Source of the DNA: CAVOKN01 sp963696505
GTDB lineage: Bacteria; Pseudomonadota; Gammaproteobacteria; Burkholderiales; Rhodocyclaceae
Reading direction: 5' to 3'
DNA: 64,000 nucleotides
Assembly: GCA_963696505.1 (NCBI GenBank)
Contig: CAVOKN010000009.1
Coordinates: 1-64,000, forward strand
The notes under the pieces were generated by a model that had not been told where the DNA came from, did not search any database, and saw only the letters and a list, made by a program, of their open reading frames with translations. The position numbers and the translations under genes are program-made. Below, one piece after another: positions 8,525 through 18,091 of the stretch; position 1 is the first letter of the stretch, and the number at the start of each line of letters is the position of its first letter.

Positions 8525-10145
8525 TTAGGATAACCCGGAACCGGCTGGCGGCGCGGGCCTGCCGGTGAGCGCTTCGGCGAGGCGGCTGGCGCTGCGCGCC
8601 GCCAGCGCGTAGACGGAGAGCTGCGGGTTTGCGCCGATGCTGGTCGGGAATACCGAGCCGTCGATCACCGACAGTCCCTGGATCAGGTGGTGGCGCCCCT
8701 CTGTATCCACCACCCCGGAATGTTCGTCAACGCCCATCGCACACCCGCCCATGACATGGGCACTGACCACGCGGGTGAGGATGGGCTTGAGGTCGAGGGC
8801 GGCGATTGCCGTGCGCGCCTCGTTCCACGAGGCATAGCCGGTACAGCGCTCGTCAACCGCGAACACCCGCTCGGCGCCGGCGGCAAACTGGATATCGGCC
8901 ATCGCCAGCAGCGCACGCCGCGCGCCCTCCCAGAAGATGGCGTCGAGCGGGTAGTCGAGCAGCGGCGTGTCGTCCCCCCGCAGACGCACGCGGCCGCCCT
9001 GGCTGCGCGGATGGAAGCCGTCGCGCAGCAAAGCGAGCAGCGCGTGGGTATGGGCAAAGCGCGCCATCAGCGCGGCGTGGGCCTCGCCGTGGCCGTGCAG
9101 CGTGGTCGAGAACAGCACCGGATGCAGCGGAGGCGCCTCGAGCTTGAAGCCAAGCGGGCCGTCGATCGGATCCACCTCGAGGAAATGGTCGGTGTAGAGC
9201 GACTGGGGCGCACCGGAATAGCCGGAAACCTCCTGCGGCATGATCGCTGCCGCCACCACCGTCGGGTGCAGGAAGGTACGGGTTCCGAGCAGCCCGTGCG
9301 GATCGGGCGCGCCCGAGCGCAGCAGTACCGCCGGGCTGCCGATGCCCCCCGCCGCCAGCACCACGTGCCTTGCGCGCACCGTGATGCGCCGGGCCAGCGG
9401 CCGGATGCCCCGCTCGTCCATCGCGATGGCGGCCACGCCGACCACCCGGTCGCCGCGGATCAGCAGCCGCTGCACCCGCGCCCGCGAGAAGAGCCGAGCG
9501 CCCCGGTTCAATGCCGAAGGAATGGTCGTCACCAGCATCGACTGCTTGGCGTTGGTCGGGCAGCCGGTGCCGCAGTAGCCGAGGTTCCAGCAACCGCGCA
9601 CGTTGCGGCGGATCGCCCCGACCGGAATCCCCAGTGTCGCCGCGCCTCGCCGCAGCACCTCGTTGTTCTCATTGGGCGCCACGTCCCAGGCGCGGATGCC
9701 GAGCCGCTGTTCCATCGTCGCGAACCAGGGGTCGAGTTCCGCCTGCGTCAGCGCCGTCAGCCCGAGGCGCTCGCGCCAGAAGGCCAGCGTCGCCGGGGGC
9801 GTGCGGAAGCTGCTGGTCCAGTTCGACGGTGGTCGAGCCGCCGACGCAGCGGCCCTGGAGGATATTGATCGCCTTGTCCCGCGTCTTGCGCGCCGCCGAC
9901 TCCTGGTACAGATCGGGATAAGCGTCCGCTTCGCGCATGCGAAAATCATGGCTTCCGCGCAGCGGACCCTCCTCCAGCAGCACCACGCTCAGCCCGGCGG
10001 CGGAAAGAATCTCGGCGCTCACGCCGCCGCCGGCACCGGTGCCGACGATGGCCACGTCGGCCTCGATCTCGACATCGGCGGCGAGCCGCGAGGCGTCGGT
10101 GGCGCTCCAGCCGGCTGCCAGTCCCTCGGCAACGGGATCGCGCAT
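8525..10145 (-). CDS. GMC-family oxidoreductase (FAD-dependent alcohol dehydrogenase), with one frameshift
   Basis: The N-terminal frame from 10145 starts MRDPVAEGLAAGW and has the dinucleotide-binding fold VAIVGTGAGGGVSAE, an acidic LLEEGP strand end and the GMC signature GRCVGGSTTV. Near 9824-9828 one extra base breaks it. The protein resumes in the next frame as NWTSSFRTPP and runs to 8525 with GYCGTGCPTNAKQS, AAGGIGSPAVLL, and the C-terminal VMGGCAMG and DGSVFPTSIGANPQLSVYALA, where GMC catalytic His and Asn normally lie. Total about 540 residues. It follows the Tat-targeted small protein by one base, so the two likely form an electron-transferring alcohol dehydrogenase. The indel probably reflects a sequencing error. 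Confidence 0.8.
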
Positions 10146-10146
10146 G

Positions 10147-10653
10147 TCAGAACACCTCCGGCGGGCCGGGGTAGTCGATTCCCACCCACGAAGCGGGATT
10201 GCCGTACCAGGCGCCGAGCAGCAGGTCGTGGAGCGCGGCATAGCCTGTCTCGAGCAACTGGAAGCGGGAGAAGCGCCAGTCGTCGAGGAAGGCCACAATC
10301 TGCTCGAAGCTCGCCTCGGGCCAGGGCGGGCCGACCTTGGCCACCAGGATGCGGGTCGGCGTGAAGCTGAGCAGCGCGAAGAGCTGAGCGACCTCGTCCT
10401 GGGCCGCCGAACTCAGACCCGAAACCGCGCGCTCGACGCCGTCCACCACCTGCCGCAGTGCAGTGGGCCCCTCGGGCAGCGCGCCCTTCAACAGCACCGG
10501 CGCGATCGCCGCGACCACCTCCCGCGCGCCGTCGTCCAGGATTGGCGCTTCGGTGCGCCCCACACCGTGGTGGCGGTAGCCGTACCAGGCGCCCACCGCC
10601 GCCAGCGCGGCGCCGCCGATCACGCCCGCCTTGATGAACTGACGCCGGTCCAT
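10147..10653 (-). CDS. Tat-targeted small subunit, gluconate 2-dehydrogenase subunit 3-like
   Basis: 168 residues. The N-terminus MDRRQFIKAGVIGGAALAAV is a twin-arginine signal (RRQFIK). The mature part (VVAAIAPVLLKGALPEG, LLETGYAALHDLLLGAWYGNPASW) resembles the small subunit of membrane gluconate/GMC dehydrogenases. It lies directly upstream of the GMC gene on the same strand, supporting a periplasmic heteromer in which the GMC subunit is co-exported. It starts 12 bases after the aldehyde dehydrogenase stop, and the decamer GACTGACTTT (10657-10666) occupies that gap. Confidence 0.75.
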   Translation of the reverse strand: MDRRQFIKAGVIGGAALAAVGAWYGYRHHGVGRTEAPILDDGAREVVAAIAPVLLKGALPEGPTALRQVVDGVERAVSGLSSAAQDEVAQLFALLSFTPTRILVAKVGPPWPEASFEQIVAFLDDWRFSRFQLLETGYAALHDLLLGAWYGNPASWVGIDYPGPPEVF

Positions 10654-10656
10654 GGC

Positions 10657-10666
10657 GACTGACTTT
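10657..10666 (+). repeat. GACTGACTTT decamer, copy 3
   Basis: In the 12-base gap between the aldehyde dehydrogenase stop and the Tat-subunit start; antisense to both genes. Confidence 0.9.
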
Positions 10667-12102
10667 CAGCGCAGCAGGAAGCGCACCAGCGCGTCGAACA
10701 GTCGGCCATAGGGCGGCCGGAGCAGACCGATGGCACTGAGGCGCGATTGCAGGAACACCCCCTTGCGCTTGGAAAAGGCGTCGAAACCCTCGCGGCCGTG
10801 GTAGTGGCCCATGCCGCTCGCCCCGACGCCACCGAAGGGCAGGCTGTCCTGGGCGATGTGCAGGATGGTGTCGTTGATCGTGACGCCGCCGGAGATCGTC
10901 TCCCGCAGTACCCGCTCGATGCGATTCGAATCACGGTCGAAGTGATAGAGCGCCAGCGGCCGCGGCCGCGAATTCACGTAGGCGATCGCCGCGGCTATGT
11001 CATCGTACTCGACGATGGGCAGCAGCGGGCCGAAGATCTCGTCGCGCATCACCTGCATCTCGTCGCTGACGCCGGTCAGCGCCATGGGCGGGATGCGCCG
11101 CGACAGGCCATCCGGCTGGGGCAGCGAGCGCGACAGCGACTCGACCCGAGCGCCCTTGTCGCGTGCCTCCTCCACATAGCCCAGCAGGCGCCCGAAGTGG
11201 CGATCGTTGATGATCGTGCTGTAGTCAGGCGTACGCGCCAGGTCGGGATAGCAGCGCGCCACCACAACCCGCGCGGCGGCCAGGAATGCCTCGGTTCGCC
11301 CCCGCGGCAGCAGCACGTAGTCCGGCGCGATGCAGGTCTGGCCGGCGTTCATGGTCTTGCCGATCAGGATGCGCTCGGCGGCGTGCTCGATGGGGTAGTC
11401 GGGCGCTACGATGGCCGGCGACTTGCCGCCGAGTTCCAGCGTCACCGGCGTCAGGTTCGCCGCCGCGGCGCGCATGACGCTGTAGCCGACCTGGGTGGAT
11501 CCGGTGAACAGCAGGTGATCGAAGGGCAGTGCCGCGAAGGCCTTGCCCACCTCAGCGTCGCCCTGCACCACGCCAAGTTCCTCGGCGGTGAAATAGCGCC
11601 CCGCCAGATCGGCGAACAGCGCCGCCGTGCGCGGCGTGAACTCCGACATCTTGACCATCGCCCGGTTGCCTGCCGCCAGCGCCGCGGTCAGCGGCGCCAG
11701 CGCCAGCAGCAGCGGATAGTTCCATGGCGCGATGACGCCCACCACGCCCAGCGGCTGGGTCACGATGCGAGCGCGGCCGGGCTGGAACCACAGCGACACC
11801 GGCCGCCACTGCGGCCGTATCCAGGACGCCAGATGGCGGCGTGCATGGCGCATGCCCTCGATGCTGGGGAAGACCTCTAGCAGGCGCGTCTCGTCCCGCG
11901 AGCGATGGCCGAAATCCGCGTCGATGGCGCCGGCCAGTTCTTCCGTGTGCCGGAGCAACAGACGTTCCAGATTGTCGAGGCGGCGCTGCCGTTCGCGCAG
12001 TGACGGATTCGCGTCGCGCACGAAGGCGCGGCGCTGGCGCGCGAACAGATCCTCCAGTGGCGATCCATTGGTCATGATGCGGCCGAGGTCTGTGACACCC
12101 AT
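10666..12102 (-). CDS. Coniferyl-aldehyde dehydrogenase-type NAD(P)-dependent aldehyde dehydrogenase
   Basis: 478 residues, class-3-like ALDH. Visible: APWNYPLLLALAPL, cofactor-loop FTGSTQVG, catalytic Glu in LELGGKSP, nucleophile Cys in NAGQTCIAPDY, and EIFGPLLP. The C-terminal hydrophobic end (YGRLFDALVRFLL) resembles membrane-associated fatty-aldehyde or coniferyl-aldehyde enzymes. An alternative start is MTNGSPLEDL at 12075. It is first in an apparent operon with the Tat subunit and GMC oxidoreductase, so alcohol-to-aldehyde-to-acid oxidation is the likely combined task. Its TGA stop shares one base with a GACTGACTTT copy. Confidence 0.88.
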   Translation of the reverse strand: MGVTDLGRIMTNGSPLEDLFARQRRAFVRDANPSLRERQRRLDNLERLLLRHTEELAGAIDADFGHRSRDETRLLEVFPSIEGMRHARRHLASWIRPQWRPVSLWFQPGRARIVTQPLGVVGVIAPWNYPLLLALAPLTAALAAGNRAMVKMSEFTPRTAALFADLAGRYFTAEELGVVQGDAEVGKAFAALPFDHLLFTGSTQVGYSVMRAAAANLTPVTLELGGKSPAIVAPDYPIEHAAERILIGKTMNAGQTCIAPDYVLLPRGRTEAFLAAARVVVARCYPDLARTPDYSTIINDRHFGRLLGYVEEARDKGARVESLSRSLPQPDGLSRRIPPMALTGVSDEMQVMRDEIFGPLLPIVEYDDIAAAIAYVNSRPRPLALYHFDRDSNRIERVLRETISGGVTINDTILHIAQDSLPFGGVGASGMGHYHGREGFDAFSKRKGVFLQSRLSAIGLLRPPYGRLFDALVRFLLR

Positions 12103-12283
12103 GGAGTGACCTTCAGCGAAGGGTTTCAGGAAAGCCGGCAGCGCGGATAGGGTCTACGAGCCGGGGGCCGCGAACCGGGGTGGCCAGTCTAGTCCAGGGG
12201 GCCTGGGGCCGGTTAGGAGATTGCCTCTAAACCCCCGACGCAGACACGGCGCGATAATCCACTGCAACTTTCCGCGCCCGCCC

Positions 12284-13042
12284 ATGGAACAGGCCTCTTC
12301 CCTCCATCCCGACAAGCACGCCGAAGCCGATCGCCTTCGCGCCCAGCTCGCCCGCGCCAAGGCGCTGCGTGCGGCCGCCAACAGCGACCCCGACCTCGCC
12401 CGCCGGCGGCTGCTGCTGCGCGAGTGGCAGGCGCTGCGGCTGGCCCGCACCCATCGCGATCTGCTGGAAAGTCAGCGCTTCGGCGTCGGCGCGCAGTTCT
12501 TCCTGTCGGATCTCTACGGGCCCAAGGACTTCAGCGAGCGCGACGAGGAACTCGAACGTATCATGCCGATGATCGTCTCGGTGCTGCCTGCGACGGGGGT
12601 CCACACCGTCGCCCTGGCGGTGGAGGTGGATGCGATTTCCGAGGAACTGGACGCGGCGATGGTGCAGGCGCTCACGGCGGCCGGGCGTATCGACGGCATC
12701 GACGACGACGCCTATGCCGCCGCCTACCGCGGCGTCGGCAACCGGCCCGCGCGGCAGCGGCAGATCGAGCTGATCCTCGACACCGGCCACGCCCTGGCCC
12801 GGCTCACCGCCATGCCGCTGGTATCGCTGGCGATCCGCCTGATGCGCGGCCCGGCGCATCTCGCCGGGCTCGGCGAACTGCACGCCTTCCTCGCGAACGG
12901 CTTCAACGCCTTCACCGGAATGGGCCAGCCGGAAGAGTTCCTCCAGGCCATAGCTTCGCGCGAGTCAGCCATCATGGAGCGGCTGTTCGCGGGCGATCCG
13001 CCGGAATTCAGTTCGTCTGCCACGGGCGCCGCGGCACCGTGA
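12284..13042 (+). CDS. Conserved hypothetical protein, about 252 residues
   Basis: I do not recognise a characterised family. The start MEQASSLHPDKHAEADRL gives a predicted helical protein with an Arg/Leu-rich segment (ARRRLLLREWQALRLARTHRDLL), then FFLSDLYGPKDFSERDEELER, a short motif I have seen in proteobacterial hypothetical proteins, and a helical C-terminal half. No signal peptide or membrane segment. Its 3' end overlaps the convergent MocA-like gene by 35 bases. Cytosolic, function unknown. Confidence 0.65.
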   Translation: MEQASSLHPDKHAEADRLRAQLARAKALRAAANSDPDLARRRLLLREWQALRLARTHRDLLESQRFGVGAQFFLSDLYGPKDFSERDEELERIMPMIVSVLPATGVHTVALAVEVDAISEELDAAMVQALTAAGRIDGIDDDAYAAAYRGVGNRPARQRQIELILDTGHALARLTAMPLVSLAIRLMRGPAHLAGLGELHAFLANGFNAFTGMGQPEEFLQAIASRESAIMERLFAGDPPEFSSSATGAAAP

Positions 13043-13643
13043 CGGCGGAGCCGACCTGCATCAGCGCCTGAGGGCCTCGCAGATCGCCCGGCACATCCAC
13101 GTCCAGCAGCACGCCAGCGTCATCGGTCTGGATAAGCTGGAGCTGCTCGGCGTGGGCGTCGATCAGGCTGCGGCCGCCGCGGTCGCCGTTGAGGGCGAGC
13201 AGATCGTCGCGGAAACGGCGACCGAAGCCGACCGGATGGCCGCGCCGCCCGGCGTGGAGCGGCGCCGCGAGAACGGCGCCCTGGCGCAGTGCCTGGGCGA
13301 CGGCGGCGATCGTGTCGGGCCGGACGAAGGGCATGTCGGCGAGACAGATCACCCATCCCGCCGCTTCGGGCTGCGCCGCCACGCCGCAGGCGATGCTGGC
13401 GCCCATGCCCTCGTCGGCCGCGCCGCAGGCAACGACCCGCAGTCCCTCCTCGGCGACGAACCTGGTCAGCGGGCTCTCCGTCCGCCGCACCACAGCGACT
13501 GACTTTGGCAGCGCAGCCCGCAGGCTGCGCGCACTGCGCCGTGCCATGAGGATCCCGTCGTCCAGGGGATGGAGCAGCTTGTCGCTGCCGAAGCGCAGGC
13601 CCTTGCCCGCCGCCAGCAGGATGCCGACGATCTCCTCGTTCAC
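13008..13643 (-). CDS. MocA/MobA-like nucleotidyltransferase (molybdenum cofactor cytidylyl/guanylyltransferase type)
   Basis: 211 residues, starting at GTG. The nucleotide-binding motif GILLAAGKGLRFGSDKLL and the metal-site motif CLADMPFVRPDTI are diagnostic of the family that attaches CMP or GMP to molybdopterin. GHPVGFGRRF and DVDVPGDL complete the fold. It begins 4 bases after the Mo-oxidase large-subunit stop, so it most likely makes the dinucleotide cofactor (MCD expected for this enzyme class) for that enzyme. An antisense GACTGACTTT lies at 13497-13506. Confidence 0.85.
   Translation of the reverse strand: MNEEIVGILLAAGKGLRFGSDKLLHPLDDGILMARRSARSLRAALPKSVAVVRRTESPLTRFVAEEGLRVVACGAADEGMGASIACGVAAQPEAAGWVICLADMPFVRPDTIAAVAQALRQGAVLAAPLHAGRRGHPVGFGRRFRDDLLALNGDRGGRSLIDAHAEQLQLIQTDDAGVLLDVDVPGDLRGPQALMQVGSAVTVPRRPWQTN
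13497..13506 (+). repeat. GACTGACTTT decamer, copy 4
   Basis: Inside the MocA-like gene, antisense to it. Confidence 0.9.
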
Positions 13644-13647
13644 GATC

Positions 13648-15850
13648 TCAGGCGAGGCGCAACGGCAGCTTGCGTAGTCGCCTGCCGGTGGCGGCGAAAA
13701 GCGCGTTGGCCAGCGCTGGCGCGATCACCGGCACCGCCGGCTCGCCGACGCCGGTCGGACTTGCCTCGGAGGGCAGGATGTGCACCTCGATGCGCGGCAT
13801 CTCGCCGATGCGCAGCAGCGGGTAGTCGTTGTAGTTCGACTGCTCGACGGCGCCGTCCTTGAGCGTGATCTCGCCGTAGAGCGCGGCGGTGAGCCCGAAG
13901 CCGATGCCGCCCTCCATCTGCGCCAGAATGACATCCGGATTGACGGCGATGCCGCAGTCCACCGCGCAGACCACGCGGTCAACGTGGAAGCTGCCGTCGG
14001 GCTTGACGCTCACCTCCACCACCTGGGCGACGAAGCTTTGGAAGGACTCGTGCACCGCCACGCCGCGGCCGCGCTTGGTCTGGGCGTCCCGCGCGGGCGC
14101 CGGCGGCTTGCCCCAGCCCGCCTTCTCGGCCGCCAGCCGGAGCACGCCGGCATGGCGCGGATGCTTACCGAGCATGGCGAGGCGGAAATCCACCGGGTCT
14201 CGCCCGGCCGCATGGGCCAGTTCGTCGATGAAGGTTTCGGTCGAGAATGCCGTGTGGGTCGAACCGACCGATCGCCACCACAGCACCGGCACCGGCAGCT
14301 TGGGCGTGTGCAGATCCACCGTCAGGTTGGGAATGTCGTAGGGCAGGGTAGAACGCGCCTTCCACCGAGGTGATGTCGATGCCGTCCTTCACCAGCGCGC
14401 CCTCGAAGGTGGTGCCGGCGATGATCGACTGGCCGACGATGCGGTGCTGCCACGCCACGATCTTGCCAGCGTCATCAAGCGCGGCGCGCACCGTGTGCAG
14501 GTACATCGGCCGGTAGTAGCCAGCACGCATGTCGTCCTCGCGCGTCCACATCAGCTTGACCGTCGCGCGCCCTTCGCCCTTCGCGGCCCGCGCCTTGGCG
14601 ATTGCCGCCGCTTCCAGCAGGTAGTCCGCGTGGGGATTGGCGCGGCGGCCGAAGCTACCGCCGGCGTAGAGCATGTTGAGCTTCACCTGCTCCGGCTTGA
14701 GTCCGAGCAAGCCCGCCAGCGCCATCTGGTCGCCGGTCTGGAACTGCTCGCCGTTCCACACCTCGCAACCGGTAGCATCGAGGCGAACGACGCAGTCCAG
14801 TGGTTCCATGGCGGCGTGGGCGAGATACGGGAACTCGAAGCTCGCGTCGAGCTTCTTCGCCGCCGCGGCCAGCACGCCGGCGGCGTCGCCGTCCCGGCGC
14901 GCGACCTGGCCCGCGTCCTGAGCGAGCTGGTGGTACATCTCCATGATCTGCGCCGATCCCAGGCGGAAGGCAGCGGATTCGTCCCATTCCACGGTCAGCG
15001 CGTCGCGACCGCGCTTGGCGGCCCAGAAATCCACCGCCACCACCGCCACCCCACCCGGAATGGCGAACACGTCCACGACCCCTTTCACCTGCCGCGCTCG
15101 CGCAGCGTCGAAGCCCTTCACCTTGGCGCCGAAGCGCGGCGCATGGGCCACCACCGCGGTGAGCATGTCGGGCAGCTTTACGTCCTGCGTGAATAGCGCG
15201 CTGCCATTCACCTTGGCGGCGGAATCCTTGCGCGGCACGTGCTTGCCGATGAAAACGAAGTCCTTCGCCTGCTTCAGGCGAAAGTCAGTCGGGACCGGAC
15301 GCTGCGCCGCGCGCTCGGCGAGCTGGCCGAAGCTGGCGCGCCGCTTCGATGCCGAGTGCATGACGACACCGGCGCGCACGCCGATGCTCTCCGGCGCCAC
15401 CTTCCACTGCTCGGCCGCCGCCGCCACCAGCATCGCCCTGGCGGCCGCGCCCGCCTTGCGCATCTGCTCGAAGGAGTTGGCCAGCGCGGTGCTGCCGCCG
15501 GTGCCCTGGGCCGCGCCCCAGAACAGGTTGTTGTAGCGCTTGGCGTCGGCGGGCGCGCCCTCGACGCGGATCTGCGCCCAGTCGGCGTCGAGTTCCTCCG
15601 CCACCAGGGTGGGCAGCCCGGTGTAGGTGCCCTGCCCCATCTCCAGGTGCTTGACGATCACCGTCACGCTGTTGTCGGTGCCGATGCGCACGAAGGCATT
15701 GGGCTCGAACACCGCGGTGGCGGACGCCGCCCCGGTCTGCCCCGGACCGCCCGCCGCCGCCGCTCCCGGCAGATACACCGCAAGAGTCAATCCGCCCACT
15801 CCCTGGAGGAAGCGGCGGCGCGATTCATTCTCGATGCGTAGCTCGTTCAT
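13648..15850 (-). CDS. Aldehyde oxidase / isoquinoline 1-oxidoreductase-type molybdopterin large subunit, with one frameshift
   Basis: About 730 residues once repaired. The N-terminus has a Tat-like signal (SRRRFLQGVGGLTLAVYLPG), as in periplasmic IorB-type enzymes. Moco-domain features include EMGQGTYTGLPTLVAEEL, YAGGSFGRRANPHADY, and near the C-terminus AVDCGIAVNPD, QMEGGIGFGL and SPTGVGEPAVPVIAPALANA, with the expected catalytic Glu region GVGEPAVP. The frame breaks after VEGAFY because CCC at 14346-14348 has one C too many; the next frame restores LPYDIPNLTVDLHTPKLPV. It follows the 2Fe-2S subunit by 10 bases. The hydroxylated substrate (aldehyde or N-heterocycle) cannot be inferred. Confidence 0.82.
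15281..15290 (-). repeat. GACTGACTTT decamer, copy 5
   Basis: Inside the Mo-oxidase large subunit, in frame as Thr-Asp-Phe. Confidence 0.9.
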
Positions 15851-15860
15851 CGCGCCCTCC

Positions 15861-16319
15861 TCAGGCCAGCGCCTTGGCGGCTTCGTGGATCGCCGCCCGG
15901 ATGCGCACATAGGTTGCGCAACGGCAGAGGTTGCCCGCCATCTCGCGATCGATGTCGCCATCGCTGGGCCGCGGGTTCTTCGCCAGCAGCGCCGCCGCCG
16001 CCATGATTTGTCCCGACTGGCAGAAGCCGCATTGCACCACGTCGAGCTTCTCCCAGGCCTGCTGCACCGCCTTGCCGACCTTCGACCCTCCCACGCCCTC
16101 GATGGTGACGATGCGCTTGCCGACAACGCTCGACAGCGGTGTAGTGCAGGAGCGCAGCGGCGCGCCGTCAACGTGTACCGTGCAGGAGCCGCACAGCGAC
16201 ACGCCGCAGGAGTACTTGGTGCCGGTCAAGCCCAAATGCTCGCGCAGCACCCAGAGCAGCGGCGTGTCGGGTTCGGCATCGACACGGGTGCGCTTGCCGT
16301 TCACGTTCAGTTCGATCAT
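15861..16319 (-). CDS. 2Fe-2S small subunit of the Mo-hydroxylase (IorA/CoxS type)
   Basis: 152 residues with the usual two clusters. The plant-ferredoxin-type cluster is KYSCGVSLCGSCTVHVDG (Cys spacing 4 and 2, fourth Cys in LRSCTTPLS). The second is QCGFCQSGQIMAAAALL with NLCRCATYVRIRAAI. It transfers electrons from the molybdenum centre of the adjacent large subunit. It overlaps the upstream second small-subunit gene by 4 bases, indicating translational coupling. Confidence 0.92.
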   Translation of the reverse strand: MIELNVNGKRTRVDAEPDTPLLWVLREHLGLTGTKYSCGVSLCGSCTVHVDGAPLRSCTTPLSSVVGKRIVTIEGVGGSKVGKAVQQAWEKLDVVQCGFCQSGQIMAAAALLAKNPRPSDGDIDREMAGNLCRCATYVRIRAAIHEAAKALA

Positions 16320-16876
16320 GGATGGATCCTTTCGTCGTTCTCGTGCAGCGGCGCCGGGGATAAGGCGTCAACCGTCGCTGCGCCCTGGTGGTTCTGTGCC
16401 GCGGCCACCGGCGTAAGTGCGCGGCGCGCGGCTTGTTTCAGCGTCGCCGCAACAACGACGCCGCCTGCTTCACCGCATTCGCATACGTGCTCGCCCAGAA
16501 CCGCTTCGATCTCCGCGTCCGGCGCATCGGGGCGGCGCCCAAGCAGCGCGGCGGCCGCCATGATGCGACCGGGACGACACAATTCGCAGCCTGGGAAGCC
16601 GTCCGCCGACCATGCCCGCGCCAGCGCCCGGCCGAGCGGCGAACGCAACACACCCTCGATGGTGGTCAGCGCACGGCCTTCCGCCTGCGCGACCGGAACG
16701 CTGCAAGGCCGCACCGCTACGCCGTCCAGATGCACCGTGCAGGCGCCGCACAGGCCGACGAGGCAACCGGAACGCGTGCCCGGCAAACCCGCCCCTTCGC
16801 GGATCGCCCACAGCAGCGGCGTATCCGGCGGGCAGTCGAGCGTGACGCAGACGCCGTTGATGGTCAGGGTCGGCAT
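16316..16876 (-). CDS. Second, divergent 2Fe-2S subunit in tandem
   Basis: 186 residues. The ferredoxin-type half is well conserved (SGCLVGLCGACTVHLDG, VRPCSVP). The second cluster is altered in its surroundings: GCELCRPGRIMAAAALL and HVCECGEAGG instead of CGFCQSG and LCRCxxY, though the four cysteines remain. About 45 extra residues follow. It heads the operon with subunit 1, the large subunit and MocA. It may be an alternative electron-transfer partner to a cytochrome or quinone. Start MPTLTINGV matches the family N-terminus. Confidence 0.8.
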   Translation of the reverse strand: MPTLTINGVCVTLDCPPDTPLLWAIREGAGLPGTRSGCLVGLCGACTVHLDGVAVRPCSVPVAQAEGRALTTIEGVLRSPLGRALARAWSADGFPGCELCRPGRIMAAAALLGRRPDAPDAEIEAVLGEHVCECGEAGGVVVAATLKQAARRALTPVAAAQNHQGAATVDALSPAPLHENDERIHP

Positions 16877-17170
16877 GGCGCGGAGCGACTTCGAAGGAGC
16901 ACGGGAGGCCGATCTAAAACCATCCGCCCCGCGGCGTCAAATTGAGCGATTCCAATGGAGCGACTCCAGGCCCTGCGCGCGGACGAGGATCCGGCCGAAG
17001 GCCCTCACATCCCACATCCGGTCCGGCGTGGCGCTTGCGGACGAAAGCTGCGATCTCCCAGCCTTCGGTTCGCACGTCGGGGAGGCGCACGGCTGGCCCG
17101 CACGCCTGGGCCCGATGCGGCTACGGTGTCCACCGGCCGTGACAAGGTGATCGCGGTGGAAAAACTGTTC
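16877..17170. other. Intergenic region without a convincing gene
   Basis: This stretch lies between the divergent 2Fe-2S subunit and MoxR genes. Short open frames exist on both strands but carry no recognisable protein pattern or ribosome site. It probably holds the promoter of the Mo-enzyme operon; no clear -35/-10 pair was seen on that strand. Confidence 0.4.
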
Positions 17171-17211
17171 GGCCTCCCCCGGGTGGGGGGCCGGTGAGCG
17201 CGCCGTATAAT
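17171..17211 (+). promoter_or_regulatory. GC hairpin followed by TATAAT promoter element for the moxR operon
   Basis: A strong hairpin GGCCTCCCCC / GGGGGGCC spans 17171-17192. A perfect -10 hexamer TATAAT lies at 17206-17211, 28 bases before the moxR ATG. No good -35 is visible at 17-bp spacing (the hairpin occupies it), so activation by a regulator or an extended element is possible. Confidence 0.45.
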
Positions 17212-17239
17212 CCGGCGACTTCCATTCCCCTCCCCTGCC

Positions 17240-18082
17240 ATGCGCTTTGAAGGCACATCCGGCTACGTCGCCACCCCCGATCTGACCCTGGCCGTGAACG
17301 CGGCGGTGACGCTGCAACGACCCCTGCTGATCAAGGGCGAGCCCGGTACCGGTAAGACCATGCTGGCCCAGGAGGTGGCCGCCGCCCTCGGGCTGCCGCT
17401 GCTGGAATGGCACATCAAATCCACCACCAAGGCGCAGCAGGGACTCTACGAGTACGACGCGGTGTCGCGCCTGCGTGATTCGCAGCTCGGCGAGGCGCGG
17501 GTCCAGGACATCGGCAACTACATCGTGCGCGGCGTGCTGTGGCAGGCCTTCGACGCCGATGCGCCCACGGTGGTGCTGATCGACGAAGTCGACAAGGCGG
17601 ACATCGAGTTTCCCAACGACCTGCTGCGCGAGCTGGACCGCATGGAGTTCCATGTCTACGAGACGCGGCAACTGGTGCGGGCGCGCCACCGGCCGATCGT
17701 GTTCATCACCAGCAACAACGAGAAGGAACTGCCGGACGCCTTCCTGCGCCGCTGCTTCTTCCATTACATCCGCTTCCCCGACAAGGAGACGATGCAGCGC
17801 ATCGTCGACGTGCATTTCCCCGGCCTGAAGAAGGCGCTGCTGCGCGAGGCGCTGGAAGTGTTCTTTGAACTGCGGGAAGTGCCGGGGCTGAAGAAGAAGC
17901 CGTCCACCTCGGAGCTTCTGGACTGGATCCGCCTGCTGGTGGCGGAGGACATCCCTCCCGAAGCCCTGCGGGCCAAGGACGCCAAGAGCGCCATCCCGCC
18001 GCTGCACGGCGCGCTGCTCAAGAACGAGCAGGACGTGCATCTGTTCGAGCGGCTGATCTTCATGGCGCGCCAGAACCGCTGA
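17240..18082 (+). CDS. MoxR-family AAA+ ATPase
   Basis: 280 residues. Walker A GEPGTGKTM near residues 33-41, Walker B VVLIDEVDKAD near 110-120, sensor motif FITSNNEKELPDAFLRRC with the Arg finger. This is the MoxR/CoxD subgroup that partners with VWA proteins to insert metals or assemble enzyme complexes. The VWA partner is encoded at 19711 with a diguanylate cyclase gene in between. The TGA stop is inside a CTGACTTT copy (18079-18086). The target enzyme is not evident; the Mo-hydroxylase operon 360 bases away is a candidate because CoxD/CoxE-type pairs mature such enzymes (inference). Confidence 0.9.
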   Translation: MRFEGTSGYVATPDLTLAVNAAVTLQRPLLIKGEPGTGKTMLAQEVAAALGLPLLEWHIKSTTKAQQGLYEYDAVSRLRDSQLGEARVQDIGNYIVRGVLWQAFDADAPTVVLIDEVDKADIEFPNDLLRELDRMEFHVYETRQLVRARHRPIVFITSNNEKELPDAFLRRCFFHYIRFPDKETMQRIVDVHFPGLKKALLREALEVFFELREVPGLKKKPSTSELLDWIRLLVAEDIPPEALRAKDAKSAIPPLHGALLKNEQDVHLFERLIFMARQNR

Positions 18083-18091
18083 CTTTCGTCC

